From: Vreelandella sedimenti
GTDB taxonomy: Bacteria > Pseudomonadota > Gammaproteobacteria > Pseudomonadales > Halomonadaceae
Length of the DNA: 53,737 nucleotides
Direction: 5' to 3'
Assembly (NCBI RefSeq): GCF_013416325.1
Contig: NZ_JACCGK010000024.1
Coordinates: forward strand, 5,272-59,008
Shown here: in pieces, positions 9,256 to 16,941 of the stretch
How the letters are laid out: every line of letters begins with the position of its first letter
How positions within the stretch are numbered: the first letter of the stretch is position 1
Position numbers and translations under genes: made by a program
The notes under the pieces: model-generated
The model's database searches: none
What the model was told of the DNA's origin: nothing
What the model saw: the letters and a program-made list of their open reading frames with translations, nothing else

Positions 9256-10524
9256 CTAGCCCAAGTGAAGCAGCATGGTTTCAGGGGCTTCGAGAAAGCC
9301 CTTCCAGGCATTACAGAAACGCGCAATGGTACCACCGTCAATAAAACGGTGATCGCCCGCCCAGGTGATGGTCATGATCGCCCGGCGCTGCACCGCACCC
9401 TGCTCATCAAAGCGCGGTAACCATTGGGTTTTACCAATTGCCACAATGGCGGCCTCTGGCGCGTTAATGATAGGTGCTGCGTAGGTGCCTCCCAACGCCC
9501 CAATATTGGAAATACTAATGGTACCGCCTTTTAGATCCGCCTGATCAACCCGCCCATCCCGCGCCGAGGTGGTTAGCCGCCCGACTTCCCGGGCAACTTC
9601 CAACAGAGTTAAGCGTTCAACGTTTTTAACATTGGGCACCATCAGGCCCGTCTTGCTATCCACCGCCATACCGATGTTGCACTGAGGGTAGTAATACAGC
9701 TCATCTCCAGCCGCATTTAACTGGGCATTAACGATGGGCTCTTCAGCGACGGCTAACGCCATGGCTTTCATAAAAAATGGCATTAGCGTCAGCCGTTCGC
9801 CCTGGGCCTCGGCCAGCGGCTTTAAGCGCTCCCGCAGCGCCAGCAGAGCAGTAACGTCGATCTCTTCACCGTAGTGAAAATGGGGAATCGTGCTGGCTGC
9901 CTCGACCATGCGCTTGGCCATGACCGCCCGCACGCCGCGGAGAGGTTCCACTCTGGGCGCCTGAGTTTCAGCTTGGTTCTTATAAGTTTGGTTGTTAACA
10001 ACAGTTTGGCTAGATGAAGCTGAAGCTGGGGGGGCTTGATCCAGATGCGCCAACACGTCCTCTTTTAGCACCCGACCATCTTTGCCGCTGCCCGCGATCT
10101 CCGTGAGCTGTAGAGAGTGTTCACGCACTAGACGTCTAACGGCGGGGCTGGCTGGCACCTTGCCATATAAGCGGCCAGCAGCCGGAATACCTGTAGGGTT
10201 GGACGGTTCTGTCGTCTGTGCCATTGGCTTTTCACTGGCGGCCGATTGCGCACCGTCTAGCTCGGCCTCACTATTATTGTTACTAGCCCCATCCACTTGA
10301 TAGGCATACAGCGGCGCATGCACTTTGGCAATTTGGCCCTGGGCCACATACAGTTTGGTCACGACACCGGCTTCGGGGGCGGTAATCTCCACCAGCGCCT
10401 TGTCGGTCATGACTTCAACGATAGGCTGGTCTTCTTCAATTTGATCGCCTTCAGCGACACGCCATTCGACGACTTCGCACTCGACGATACCTTCGCCAAT
10501 ATCAGGCAGTAAAAAATCGCTCAT
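9256..10524 (-). CDS. bkdB: Dihydrolipoamide acyltransferase, E2 of branched-chain 2-oxoacid dehydrogenase
   Basis: Transfers the acyl group from E1 to CoA and forms the core of the complex. The protein, 422 residues from the chosen start, has an N-terminal lipoyl domain with lipoyl-Lys in EVMTDKALVEI (about 42-52). An E3/E1-binding domain follows (about 130-165, PASPAVRRLVREHSL then GKDGRVLKEDVL), then a linker and the catalytic domain ending in DHRFIDGG, which holds the HxxxD active-site motif. The start at 10524 (MSDFLLPD) is preferred because GGGGAG lies just upstream. An ATG 15 nt earlier would sit on that ribosome site. It follows E1beta by 38 nt. A single lipoyl domain fits the BkdB type rather than pyruvate dehydrogenase AceF. 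Confidence 0.9.
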   Translation of the reverse strand: MSDFLLPDIGEGIVECEVVEWRVAEGDQIEEDQPIVEVMTDKALVEITAPEAGVVTKLYVAQGQIAKVHAPLYAYQVDGASNNNSEAELDGAQSAASEKPMAQTTEPSNPTGIPAAGRLYGKVPASPAVRRLVREHSLQLTEIAGSGKDGRVLKEDVLAHLDQAPPASASSSQTVVNNQTYKNQAETQAPRVEPLRGVRAVMAKRMVEAASTIPHFHYGEEIDVTALLALRERLKPLAEAQGERLTLMPFFMKAMALAVAEEPIVNAQLNAAGDELYYYPQCNIGMAVDSKTGLMVPNVKNVERLTLLEVAREVGRLTTSARDGRVDQADLKGGTISISNIGALGGTYAAPIINAPEAAIVAIGKTQWLPRFDEQGAVQRRAIMTITWAGDHRFIDGGTIARFCNAWKGFLEAPETMLLHLG

Positions 10525-10562
10525 TGTTTTTCTCCCCATGCGTACTTAGGCATTAATAGCCA

Positions 10563-11540
10563 CTAAAAGTTGACGCTTTCGCGAATCGCTTCAAAAATCT
10601 TCAGATGATCAGGCAGATACTCTTTTTCCAGCACCAGTGGAAAAGGCGTATCCAGACCTGTCACCCGGGCAATGGGCGATTCCAGGTAGAGAAAACAACG
10701 CTCTTGAATAGTGGCAGCGATTTCACCGGCAAAGCCGCCAGTTAAGGGGGCTTCATGGCTCACCACCAGTCGGCCGGTTTTTAACACCGACTCAGCCACC
10801 GTATCCGCATCCCAGGGCAGCAGTGAGCGCAGGTCGATCACTTCACAGGCAATGCCCTGCTCTTCGGCTAACTCAACCGCTTTGCCGATTACCTCCATCT
10901 GCGCGCCCCAGCCCACCACGGTAATATCCGTGCCCTCTTTGGTGATTTCGGCTTCGCCAATGGGAAGCTGGTAATCCTCTTCGGGCACTTCACCGACTGA
11001 AGCGCGATAAAGACGCTTAGGCTCCAGAAAAAGCACCGGATCCGGGTCGCGAATAGCGGCGAGCAGTAGCCCTTTGGCCTGATAGGGGTTGCGCGGCAGC
11101 ACCACCTTCAATCCAGGTGTATGAGTGAAATAAGCTTCCGGTGATTGAGAGTGATAGAGGCCACCGGCGATGCCGCCGCCGTAAGGGGTGCGAATGGTCA
11201 AACCACCAACGTTAAACAGATCGCCTGAGCGATAACGGAACTTGGCAGTTTCGTTGACAATCTGGTCAAACGCCGGAAAGATATAATCGGCAAACTGTAT
11301 TTCTGCCACAGGCACCGAGCCCTGGGCCGCCAAGCCATTGGCAAAGCCGATAATGCCCTGTTCGACAAGTGGCGTGTTGAAGCAGCGCGCTTTACCGTAC
11401 TTCTCCTGAAGGTGACTGGTGGCCCGAAATACACCGCCAAAAATACCCACGTCTTCACCAAAGCAGATGACTTTTTCATCCTCTGCCATGGCGATATCCA
11501 GTGCATTATTAATTGCCTGGAGCATGTTCATGGTAGCCAT
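10563..11540 (-). CDS. bkdA2: 2-oxoisovalerate dehydrogenase E1 beta subunit
   Basis: Beta subunit of the thiamine-diphosphate E1 component, which decarboxylates branched-chain 2-oxoacids from valine, leucine and isoleucine. The 325-residue sequence has typical transketolase pyrimidine-domain features: CFGEDVGIFGGVFRAT, VEQGIIGFANGLA, EIQFADYIFPAFDQI, and the C-terminal domain with EVIDLRSLLPWD and SHEAPLTGGFAGEI. A GGGAGAGG ribosome site overlaps the end of E1alpha, whose TAA lies one nucleotide before this ATG, so the two subunits are probably made in equal amounts by coupled translation. Confidence 0.92.
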   Translation of the reverse strand: MATMNMLQAINNALDIAMAEDEKVICFGEDVGIFGGVFRATSHLQEKYGKARCFNTPLVEQGIIGFANGLAAQGSVPVAEIQFADYIFPAFDQIVNETAKFRYRSGDLFNVGGLTIRTPYGGGIAGGLYHSQSPEAYFTHTPGLKVVLPRNPYQAKGLLLAAIRDPDPVLFLEPKRLYRASVGEVPEEDYQLPIGEAEITKEGTDITVVGWGAQMEVIGKAVELAEEQGIACEVIDLRSLLPWDADTVAESVLKTGRLVVSHEAPLTGGFAGEIAATIQERCFLYLESPIARVTGLDTPFPLVLEKEYLPDHLKIFEAIRESVNF

Positions 11541-11541
11541 G

Positions 11542-12747
11542 TTACGCCTCTCCCTGAGTATCAGTCTCGGTGCCCACGTCTAAATCCAACGACTGCGCCC
11601 CGCGGGGATAAGTCTCTGGGTAGCGACGAATATGGCGTTTTAACTGATCGAATTGGCGCTGCAGCGATGGGGTTATATCGGCATACACATCGCTGATCAG
11701 GCTCTCTAGCGGCGGTGATGAGCGCTTCTCAGCCCGTTTCATGGTTTCCAGCACTTCACGGCGCAGGGTTTCCTGCTGGGAAGTCTCCTCCTCTTCGCTC
11801 CACCAATGCTTCTTCAAGAGCCATTTTTGCAGCCGCAGCAGTGGGTCTTTGGCGCGCCACACCTCCTCCTCATCTTTCGAGCGATAGCCAGAGGGGTCGT
11901 CGGAAGAGGAGTGCGCGGCAAGTCGATAGCTCATGGCCTCGATCAATACCGGCTGATTTTTCTCAACGGCGATCTTGCGTGCCTGCCGCGTCGCTTCATA
12001 GACCGCCAGCACATCGTTACCATCTACCCGGATTACATGCATATGGTAGCCAAAGGCACGCGGGGCGATACCGTCGGCAGCAAACTGCTCGACGGCAGGA
12101 GTGGAAATGGCATAGCCATTGTTACGGCAGAAGAATATCACCGGCACCTGATGCACTGAGGCCATATTCAGCGCGGCGTGGAAGTCTCCCTCGGAGGCGG
12201 CGCCTTCACCAAAAAACGTTAACGTGCAGTGACCGTTACCAGCCAGTTTTTGGCCGTAAGCGTAGCCCGTGGCCTGAGGAATCTGAGTCGCTAAGGGAGA
12301 TGAGATGGTCATGTAGTGTAGCTTGCGCGACCCATAGTGAATCGGCATTTGGCGGCCTTTGCCGTAGTCCAGCTCGTTGCCGAACAGCTGATTCATGAAT
12401 TCTTCGATCGAGAAGCCGCGATACATTAAAGCGCCCTGCTCGCGGTACTGCGCCATAATCATATCGGCGTCATTTAGCGCAGCAGTGGCACCCACTACGG
12501 CGGCCTCTTCCCCGGTACACTGCATATAAAAGCTCAACCGCCCCTGGCGCTGAGCCGCCATCATGCGTTCATCGAGAATACGCGTGGCTAGCATTGCCTG
12601 ATAGATACGCCGGGCGTGATCACGTTCAAGTGCGGGCTCATCAGCGTCGCTATGCAGCTCACCTTCTGGGTTAAGCAGGCTGAAAGTAGGAATTGAAAAT
12701 TCGTCGCCGGTCATGAAGTCCGGCTGGTGTACGTACTGTGTCATCAT
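11542..12747 (-). CDS. bkdA1: 2-oxoisovalerate dehydrogenase E1 alpha subunit
   Basis: Alpha subunit of E1, carrying the thiamine-diphosphate motif GEGAASEGD (180-188) through NNGYAIS (209-215). The protein is 401 residues, with the N-terminal extension common in BkdA1. The loop AAHSSSDDPSGYRS (277-290) corresponds to the phosphorylation loop of mitochondrial BCKDH E1alpha; such loops are also conserved in bacteria for cofactor contact. The start has AAGGACAAAA directly upstream. It is the first gene of a four-gene operon (E1alpha, E1beta, E2, kinase). No Lrp- or BkdR-type regulator gene is adjacent, and the 179-nt upstream gap must contain the promoter. Confidence 0.92.
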   Translation of the reverse strand: MMTQYVHQPDFMTGDEFSIPTFSLLNPEGELHSDADEPALERDHARRIYQAMLATRILDERMMAAQRQGRLSFYMQCTGEEAAVVGATAALNDADMIMAQYREQGALMYRGFSIEEFMNQLFGNELDYGKGRQMPIHYGSRKLHYMTISSPLATQIPQATGYAYGQKLAGNGHCTLTFFGEGAASEGDFHAALNMASVHQVPVIFFCRNNGYAISTPAVEQFAADGIAPRAFGYHMHVIRVDGNDVLAVYEATRQARKIAVEKNQPVLIEAMSYRLAAHSSSDDPSGYRSKDEEEVWRAKDPLLRLQKWLLKKHWWSEEEETSQQETLRREVLETMKRAEKRSSPPLESLISDVYADITPSLQRQFDQLKRHIRRYPETYPRGAQSLDLDVGTETDTQGEA

Positions 12748-12926
12748 TTTTGTCCTTGTTTTACCCCTTTTGAGGGCAGTGTTGTTGGTATTAACCGTTT
12801 ATGCCAGTGGATTTATCTGTCATAGGTTAACGCAACATCTAGCTACCACAACGTTTAGGACAATAACGCAGCGCAAGGACTTTAGGGATGCTACTTAAGA
12901 CGCAGAGAGGTTAAAACGCAGACAAA

Positions 12927-13712
12927 TTAGGCACTAGAGATACGCGCACGTAGTTGACGCTGAAGCACTTCGAACAAGCTATCAATCGTCAGGGCTAACA
13001 ATGCAATGGTCAGCGCCCCTTGAACCACATAGGCCATATTGCCGTTCACGATGCCGGAGATAATCGGGTCGCCAAGGTTACTGGCTCCCACGGTAGCCCC
13101 TAACGCGGCAGTGGCAATATTGATGGTCACCGAGGTTCGGATGCCCGCCAGAATGACCGGGGCTGCCAGAGGCAGCTCAACTTGACACAAGATTTGCGTT
13201 GGCTTCATGCCCATAGCGTGAGCAGCCGTTTTAATATCGCCTTCGACGCCCTGCAAACCAGCAAGGGTATTGCGCACGATAGGCAATAGCCCGTAGAGCA
13301 TTAAAGCGACAATAATGGGCAAGGTACCAAACCCCAGAACGGGTACCGCTAGCGCCAGAACCGCCACTGGAGGAAACGTTTGCCCTAGCGATGCCAATTG
13401 GGCCACCAGCGGTAGAAAATCACACCCCCACCTGCGGGTAACGGCGATGCCCGCCGCGACTCCCACGATAATGGTCACCACCGCTGCAATGCCGACTACA
13501 AAGAGGTGGCGGCCTAGCAAAGTGACAAAACCAGCGCGATCGTAGATGACTTGCCGGGCATCGGGCTCAATCCAGCGAAATAAAGACTCGGCAGCCGACA
13601 TGGCAAAGACGCTCATCATCAGCAGCGCCCCCCAAAGCAGTGGCCATAGCCATTGCGGGGCTTTTTTGTGGGTCTGGGCGGCGCTTAGCGAGTTACTCAC
13701 GCGGGTTTCCAT
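12927..13712 (-). CDS. yehW: Osmolyte ABC transporter permease (YehW-like)
   Basis: Second membrane subunit of a glycine betaine/choline-type importer. The 261-residue protein has about six hydrophobic segments and the binding-protein-dependent permease loop AAHAMGMKPTQILCQVELPLAAPVI, which contacts the ATPase. I chose the ATG at 13712 (METRVSN), with AGGAGG 12 nt upstream. It overlaps the 3' end of the ATPase gene by 20 nt. A longer reading to 13784 lies deep inside the ATPase gene and has no support. Gene order (binding protein, long permease, ATPase, short permease) matches E. coli yehZYXW in order and subunit lengths. Confidence 0.85.
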   Translation of the reverse strand: METRVSNSLSAAQTHKKAPQWLWPLLWGALLMMSVFAMSAAESLFRWIEPDARQVIYDRAGFVTLLGRHLFVVGIAAVVTIIVGVAAGIAVTRRWGCDFLPLVAQLASLGQTFPPVAVLALAVPVLGFGTLPIIVALMLYGLLPIVRNTLAGLQGVEGDIKTAAHAMGMKPTQILCQVELPLAAPVILAGIRTSVTINIATAALGATVGASNLGDPIISGIVNGNMAYVVQGALTIALLALTIDSLFEVLQRQLRARISSA

Positions 13713-14655
13713 TGTCCAGTTGGGCCTCCTTGATAATTCTCCGCAACGATAGCTCACCGACAGGCACATCATGTTGGTCAACAACGGTCAACCGGTCGCT
13801 ATGATCGCGCAGCATCATGGAAAGCGCCTGACGTAGCGAGAAAGTCCCTGGGATGCGCGACTGAGCGGGCAAGGTAGGCCCCATAGAGGTCATGTGATCT
13901 TTCACACGGGTTAACGCGGCTTGTTTAAGGCCTCTTTCCAGCCCACCTAAAAGCGACTCGACAAAAGGGTCGGCAGGGCTTTGTAATAGCGCCAGCGGTG
14001 AACCTTGCTGCACGATTCGACCTTCGCGCATTACCACTAAGTGATCCGCCAGTTTAAGCGCTTCATCCATATCATGGGTCACAAACACCACGGTTTTATG
14101 CAGCCGCGCTTGGAGCTTGGCCAGCTCATCCTGTAGCTTTTCACGAGTAATAGGATCAAGCGCGCCGAAGGGTTCATCCATCAACAAAATATCTGGGTCT
14201 GCCGCCAGGGCACGTGCAACACCCACTCGCTGCGCCTGCCCCCCTGAAAGCTGATGGGGATATTTATGCCCAAACTCATCGACCGGCAAACCGAGCAAAT
14301 GCATTAGCTCGGCCACCCGTGACTGGACGTCCGTTGCTGACCACTTCAATAAACGTGGCACCAGGCCGATGTTGCGCGCAACGTTCCAGTGGGGAAACAG
14401 CCCGGTGTGCTGTATCACATAGCCAATCCGGCGACGTAGTTTTACAGGGTCATACGCGTCTATCGCCTGTCCATCGAGGATGATGTCGCCTTCGCTGTGC
14501 TCAATTAAGCGATTGATCATGCGCAAGGTGGTCGATTTACCACAGCCCGAGGTACCCACTAACGCACAGAATTTACCCTTCGGCACCCGTAGAGAAATAT
14601 CGTCCACCGCGGTTTCATCCCCAAACCGCTTGGATACGTGGGATAGCTCGATCAT
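13693..14655 (-). CDS. yehX: Osmolyte ABC transporter ATP-binding protein (YehX/OpuCA-like)
   Basis: Drives osmolyte uptake. The 320-residue product has Walker A GTSGCGKS, signature QLSGGQAQRVGVARAL, Walker B DILLMDEPFGALDP and switch His in VTHDMDEALKLADH. The C-terminal region (about 255-320) resembles a degenerate CBS pair (DRLTVVDQHDVPVGELSLRR), which in OpuA-type ATPases senses ionic strength. The true start is MIELSHV at 14655, overlapping the stop of the long permease by 4 nt (ATGA). The sequence read further upstream is the permease gene in another frame. Confidence 0.9.
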   Translation of the reverse strand: MIELSHVSKRFGDETAVDDISLRVPKGKFCALVGTSGCGKSTTLRMINRLIEHSEGDIILDGQAIDAYDPVKLRRRIGYVIQHTGLFPHWNVARNIGLVPRLLKWSATDVQSRVAELMHLLGLPVDEFGHKYPHQLSGGQAQRVGVARALAADPDILLMDEPFGALDPITREKLQDELAKLQARLHKTVVFVTHDMDEALKLADHLVVMREGRIVQQGSPLALLQSPADPFVESLLGGLERGLKQAALTRVKDHMTSMGPTLPAQSRIPGTFSLRQALSMMLRDHSDRLTVVDQHDVPVGELSLRRIIKEAQLDNGNPRE

Positions 14656-15851
14656 CTTGTTCCTCCGGGGCGCAGCGCTTCTGCCAAGGCACCTAAGCCC
14701 GCATCCACCACCAGAGCCAGCATTAAAATAGGCAGCGCGCCAAGCAGCACCATATCCATGGCGGCCTGACCTAAGCCTTGAAAAATAAAAGTACCTAACC
14801 CGCCCGCACCAATCAGAGCGGCAACGGCGGTAAGCCCAATGGCCTGAACAGTGGTAATCCTCACCCCTTCCAGCAGCACCGGCAGCGCCAGCGGTAACCG
14901 CACCTGCCAAAAACGCTGCCCGGCACGCATGCCCATGCCTTTGGCGGCTTCTAATGTATCGAAACTGACTTGTTCAAGCGCGGTATAGGTGTTGCGCACA
15001 ATAGGCAGCAGGCTGTAGCCAATCAGTGCAATTAAGGCGGGCGTAGTGCCAATACCGCTAACGCCAAGCTGGGCTAAAAAAGGCACGTTGGCGGCAAGCC
15101 AGGCTAGCGGCGCCAGCAGTAGACCGAATAGTGCCAAACTGGGAATGGTTTGAAGAAAGTTGAGTACAGCAAACGCGCCCTTCTGCAGCCGGGCATAGCG
15201 TCGCATCAGCATGGCGAGCGCTAGCCCAAGTATAATGCTGACACTGACGGCGATACCAACCAGCTTAATGTGCTGCGCGACGGCGCTGAGAAACTGTTGA
15301 TCACGGGCTTTAAATTCTTGAACAAGGGCAAGCGTTTCCAGCCCAAAAGCTGCACAGAGCCACCACACCAGCGCGACACCACATAGCCATAGCGTGGGCC
15401 ATATCCGGGTGAGATTTAAACGCAAGCGTAGTTCTACTAAACACAGCAGCAGTACAAACAGAACAACCCAATACGCCGCTCCCATGCCTAAACGCGCTTG
15501 AGGCATCTCAGGGTCAATCAGTAAATAGCTGCTCGCCATCAACCCCACTGGCATTAGCGCCATGATCACTATCACCGCCGCAAACAGCGCTCGGTAGTGG
15601 CGATGGGTTGGCTGGCACGCGAGAATACCGATAAAGGAGAGCAATAGCGTTGCTAATAGCGCACCTGGCCAGCCAAAAGCCTCCAGTGCGCCATGCCCCG
15701 TCCCTAACACAATCCGGTTGGGGGCCATGCTCACCACATCAAGTAACCAGAATGCAGCCAGCATAATAAGGCTCAGGCTAACGAGCACAACGTTAGGGTG
15801 CCACCCTTCCCAACGAAGCCGTGGGGTGGGCAGTGCATCCATCAACGACAT
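14652..15851 (-). CDS. yehY: Osmolyte ABC transporter long permease (YehY-like)
   Basis: First membrane subunit of the importer, 399 residues. It carries four or five extra N-terminal hydrophobic segments before the standard permease domain (from about 190), as in YehY. The permease signature is LEAAKGMGMRAGQRFWQVRLPLALPVL. It lies 48 nt after the binding-protein stop and overlaps the ATPase start by 4 nt. The role of the extra membrane domain is unknown in the family. Osmoprotectant transport is the expected function, with low-affinity glycine betaine uptake reported for the E. coli relative. Confidence 0.88.
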   Translation of the reverse strand: MSLMDALPTPRLRWEGWHPNVVLVSLSLIMLAAFWLLDVVSMAPNRIVLGTGHGALEAFGWPGALLATLLLSFIGILACQPTHRHYRALFAAVIVIMALMPVGLMASSYLLIDPEMPQARLGMGAAYWVVLFVLLLCLVELRLRLNLTRIWPTLWLCGVALVWWLCAAFGLETLALVQEFKARDQQFLSAVAQHIKLVGIAVSVSIILGLALAMLMRRYARLQKGAFAVLNFLQTIPSLALFGLLLAPLAWLAANVPFLAQLGVSGIGTTPALIALIGYSLLPIVRNTYTALEQVSFDTLEAAKGMGMRAGQRFWQVRLPLALPVLLEGVRITTVQAIGLTAVAALIGAGGLGTFIFQGLGQAAMDMVLLGALPILMLALVVDAGLGALAEALRPGGTR

Positions 15852-15899
15852 TAATTAGTTATCCCGAGCATTAGCATTAAATTATAAGATTACCAGGCA

Positions 15900-16826
15900 T
15901 TAATTATTAAGCGTATCGAGATAGTCGCTAGCCACTTGGGATGGAGACAGCCCGTTAACGGCGACATCGGCATTGAGCGTTTGCAGAGTGACCAGATCAA
16001 GGCTAGTGAAAACCTCATTGAGCAGCGCTTCTATTTCTGGATAGGCTTCAAGTACACTTTCACGCACCACGGGGGCAGGCTGATAGACCGGTTGCACACC
16101 CTTGGTATCTTCCAGCACGACCAGCCCCAGCGCACTTAAGCCACCGTCCGTGCCATAGGTCATCGCGCCATTAACACCGCTGGTCTGTTGGGCGGCCGCA
16201 CGCATGGTAGCGGCGGTATTACCACCAGAGAGCACCAACAGTTGATCGTCACTTAACTCAAAACCGTAGGCTTCCTGAAATGCGGGCAGTGCTTGTGAAG
16301 ACTCGACAAACTCAGCGCTTGCAGCAAATTTGAACTCGCCACCGTCAGCCAAATAGGCGGCTAGATCTTCTAGACTCACCAGCTCATTTTCCTCGGCGAC
16401 ATCCTCGCGGACGCTCATTGCCCAAGTGTTATTAGCGCTGGCAGGCTGCAGCCATATTAGGCCTTGCTGCGCATCACGCTCACGCACTGTTTCATAAGCC
16501 TGATCTGCATTATTCCATACTGAACTGTCGGTCATATCGAAAAAGAATGCGCCATTACCCGTGTATTCCGGATAAAGGTCAATCTCGCCCGCTTCAAGCG
16601 CAGTGCGGACAACGCTAGTGCCGCCCAGCTGCAAACGGTTTTCAGTGGCAATATCGTGGCGTTCCAGCGTTTGAATAATCAGTTCGCCCAGAACCGAGCC
16701 TTCTGTATCGATTTTGGACGATACCACCACGGGCTCGTTAGCGCTGACTTGAGAGAATGCCGCGAGGGATACGGTGCAAGCAGCGATTAAGGGCATAGCA
16801 ATGAAAGGATTTGCTGAAAAGCGCAT
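15900..16826 (-). CDS. osmF: Osmolyte ABC transporter substrate-binding protein (YehZ/OsmF-like)
   Basis: Periplasmic binding protein, 308 residues, with a Sec signal peptide (about 1-29, cleavage after QVSA). The mature part has the OpuAC-type fold with VVSSKIDTEGSVLGELI at the start, LGGTSVVRTALEAGEIDLYPEYTGNG (split here: LGGTSVV, then EIDLYPEYTG), and the late YQPAPVVRESVLEAYPEI. These motifs place it with the glycine betaine/choline-binding YehZ/OsmF/OpuCC group. AAGGA lies 8 nt before the ATG. It is the first gene of the importer operon, with a TATAAT-like box inside an inverted repeat upstream (16865-16889). Confidence 0.88.
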   Translation of the reverse strand: MRFSANPFIAMPLIAACTVSLAAFSQVSANEPVVVSSKIDTEGSVLGELIIQTLERHDIATENRLQLGGTSVVRTALEAGEIDLYPEYTGNGAFFFDMTDSSVWNNADQAYETVRERDAQQGLIWLQPASANNTWAMSVREDVAEENELVSLEDLAAYLADGGEFKFAASAEFVESSQALPAFQEAYGFELSDDQLLVLSGGNTAATMRAAAQQTSGVNGAMTYGTDGGLSALGLVVLEDTKGVQPVYQPAPVVRESVLEAYPEIEALLNEVFTSLDLVTLQTLNADVAVNGLSPSQVASDYLDTLNN

Positions 16827-16864
16827 CTTTGAATTCCTTTTGAAGTGGGCATTTAAACGACTGA

Positions 16865-16889
16865 GGCTCTTATAGTCATTATAAGAGCC
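16865..16889 (-). terminator. 10-bp stem hairpin between cysS and osmF
   Basis: An inverted repeat of GGCTCTTATA with a 5-nt loop sits 53 nt after the cysS stop. Read on the minus strand it is followed by only a weak T-rich stretch, so termination would be inefficient. The same repeat contains TATAAT on the minus strand, about 40 nt before osmF, so it may instead be an operator covering the osmF promoter. Both readings are inference. Confidence 0.4.
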
Positions 16890-16941
16890 ATCAGCGTTTA
16901 AGTTAGCGCATAAGCCACCAACGAGAGATAAAGGTTTTGGG

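Noticed and set aside
11715..12398. Long plus-strand open frame (227 codons) opposite bkdA1
   Set aside because: It is a high-GC mirror frame of the conserved E1alpha gene, with no ribosome site and a composition rich in Arg and Ser.
13693..14910. Extended N-terminus of the osmolyte ATPase from 14910
   Set aside because: The extra 85 residues are the permease gene read in another frame; the true start MIELSHV at 14655 overlaps the permease stop in ATGA style.
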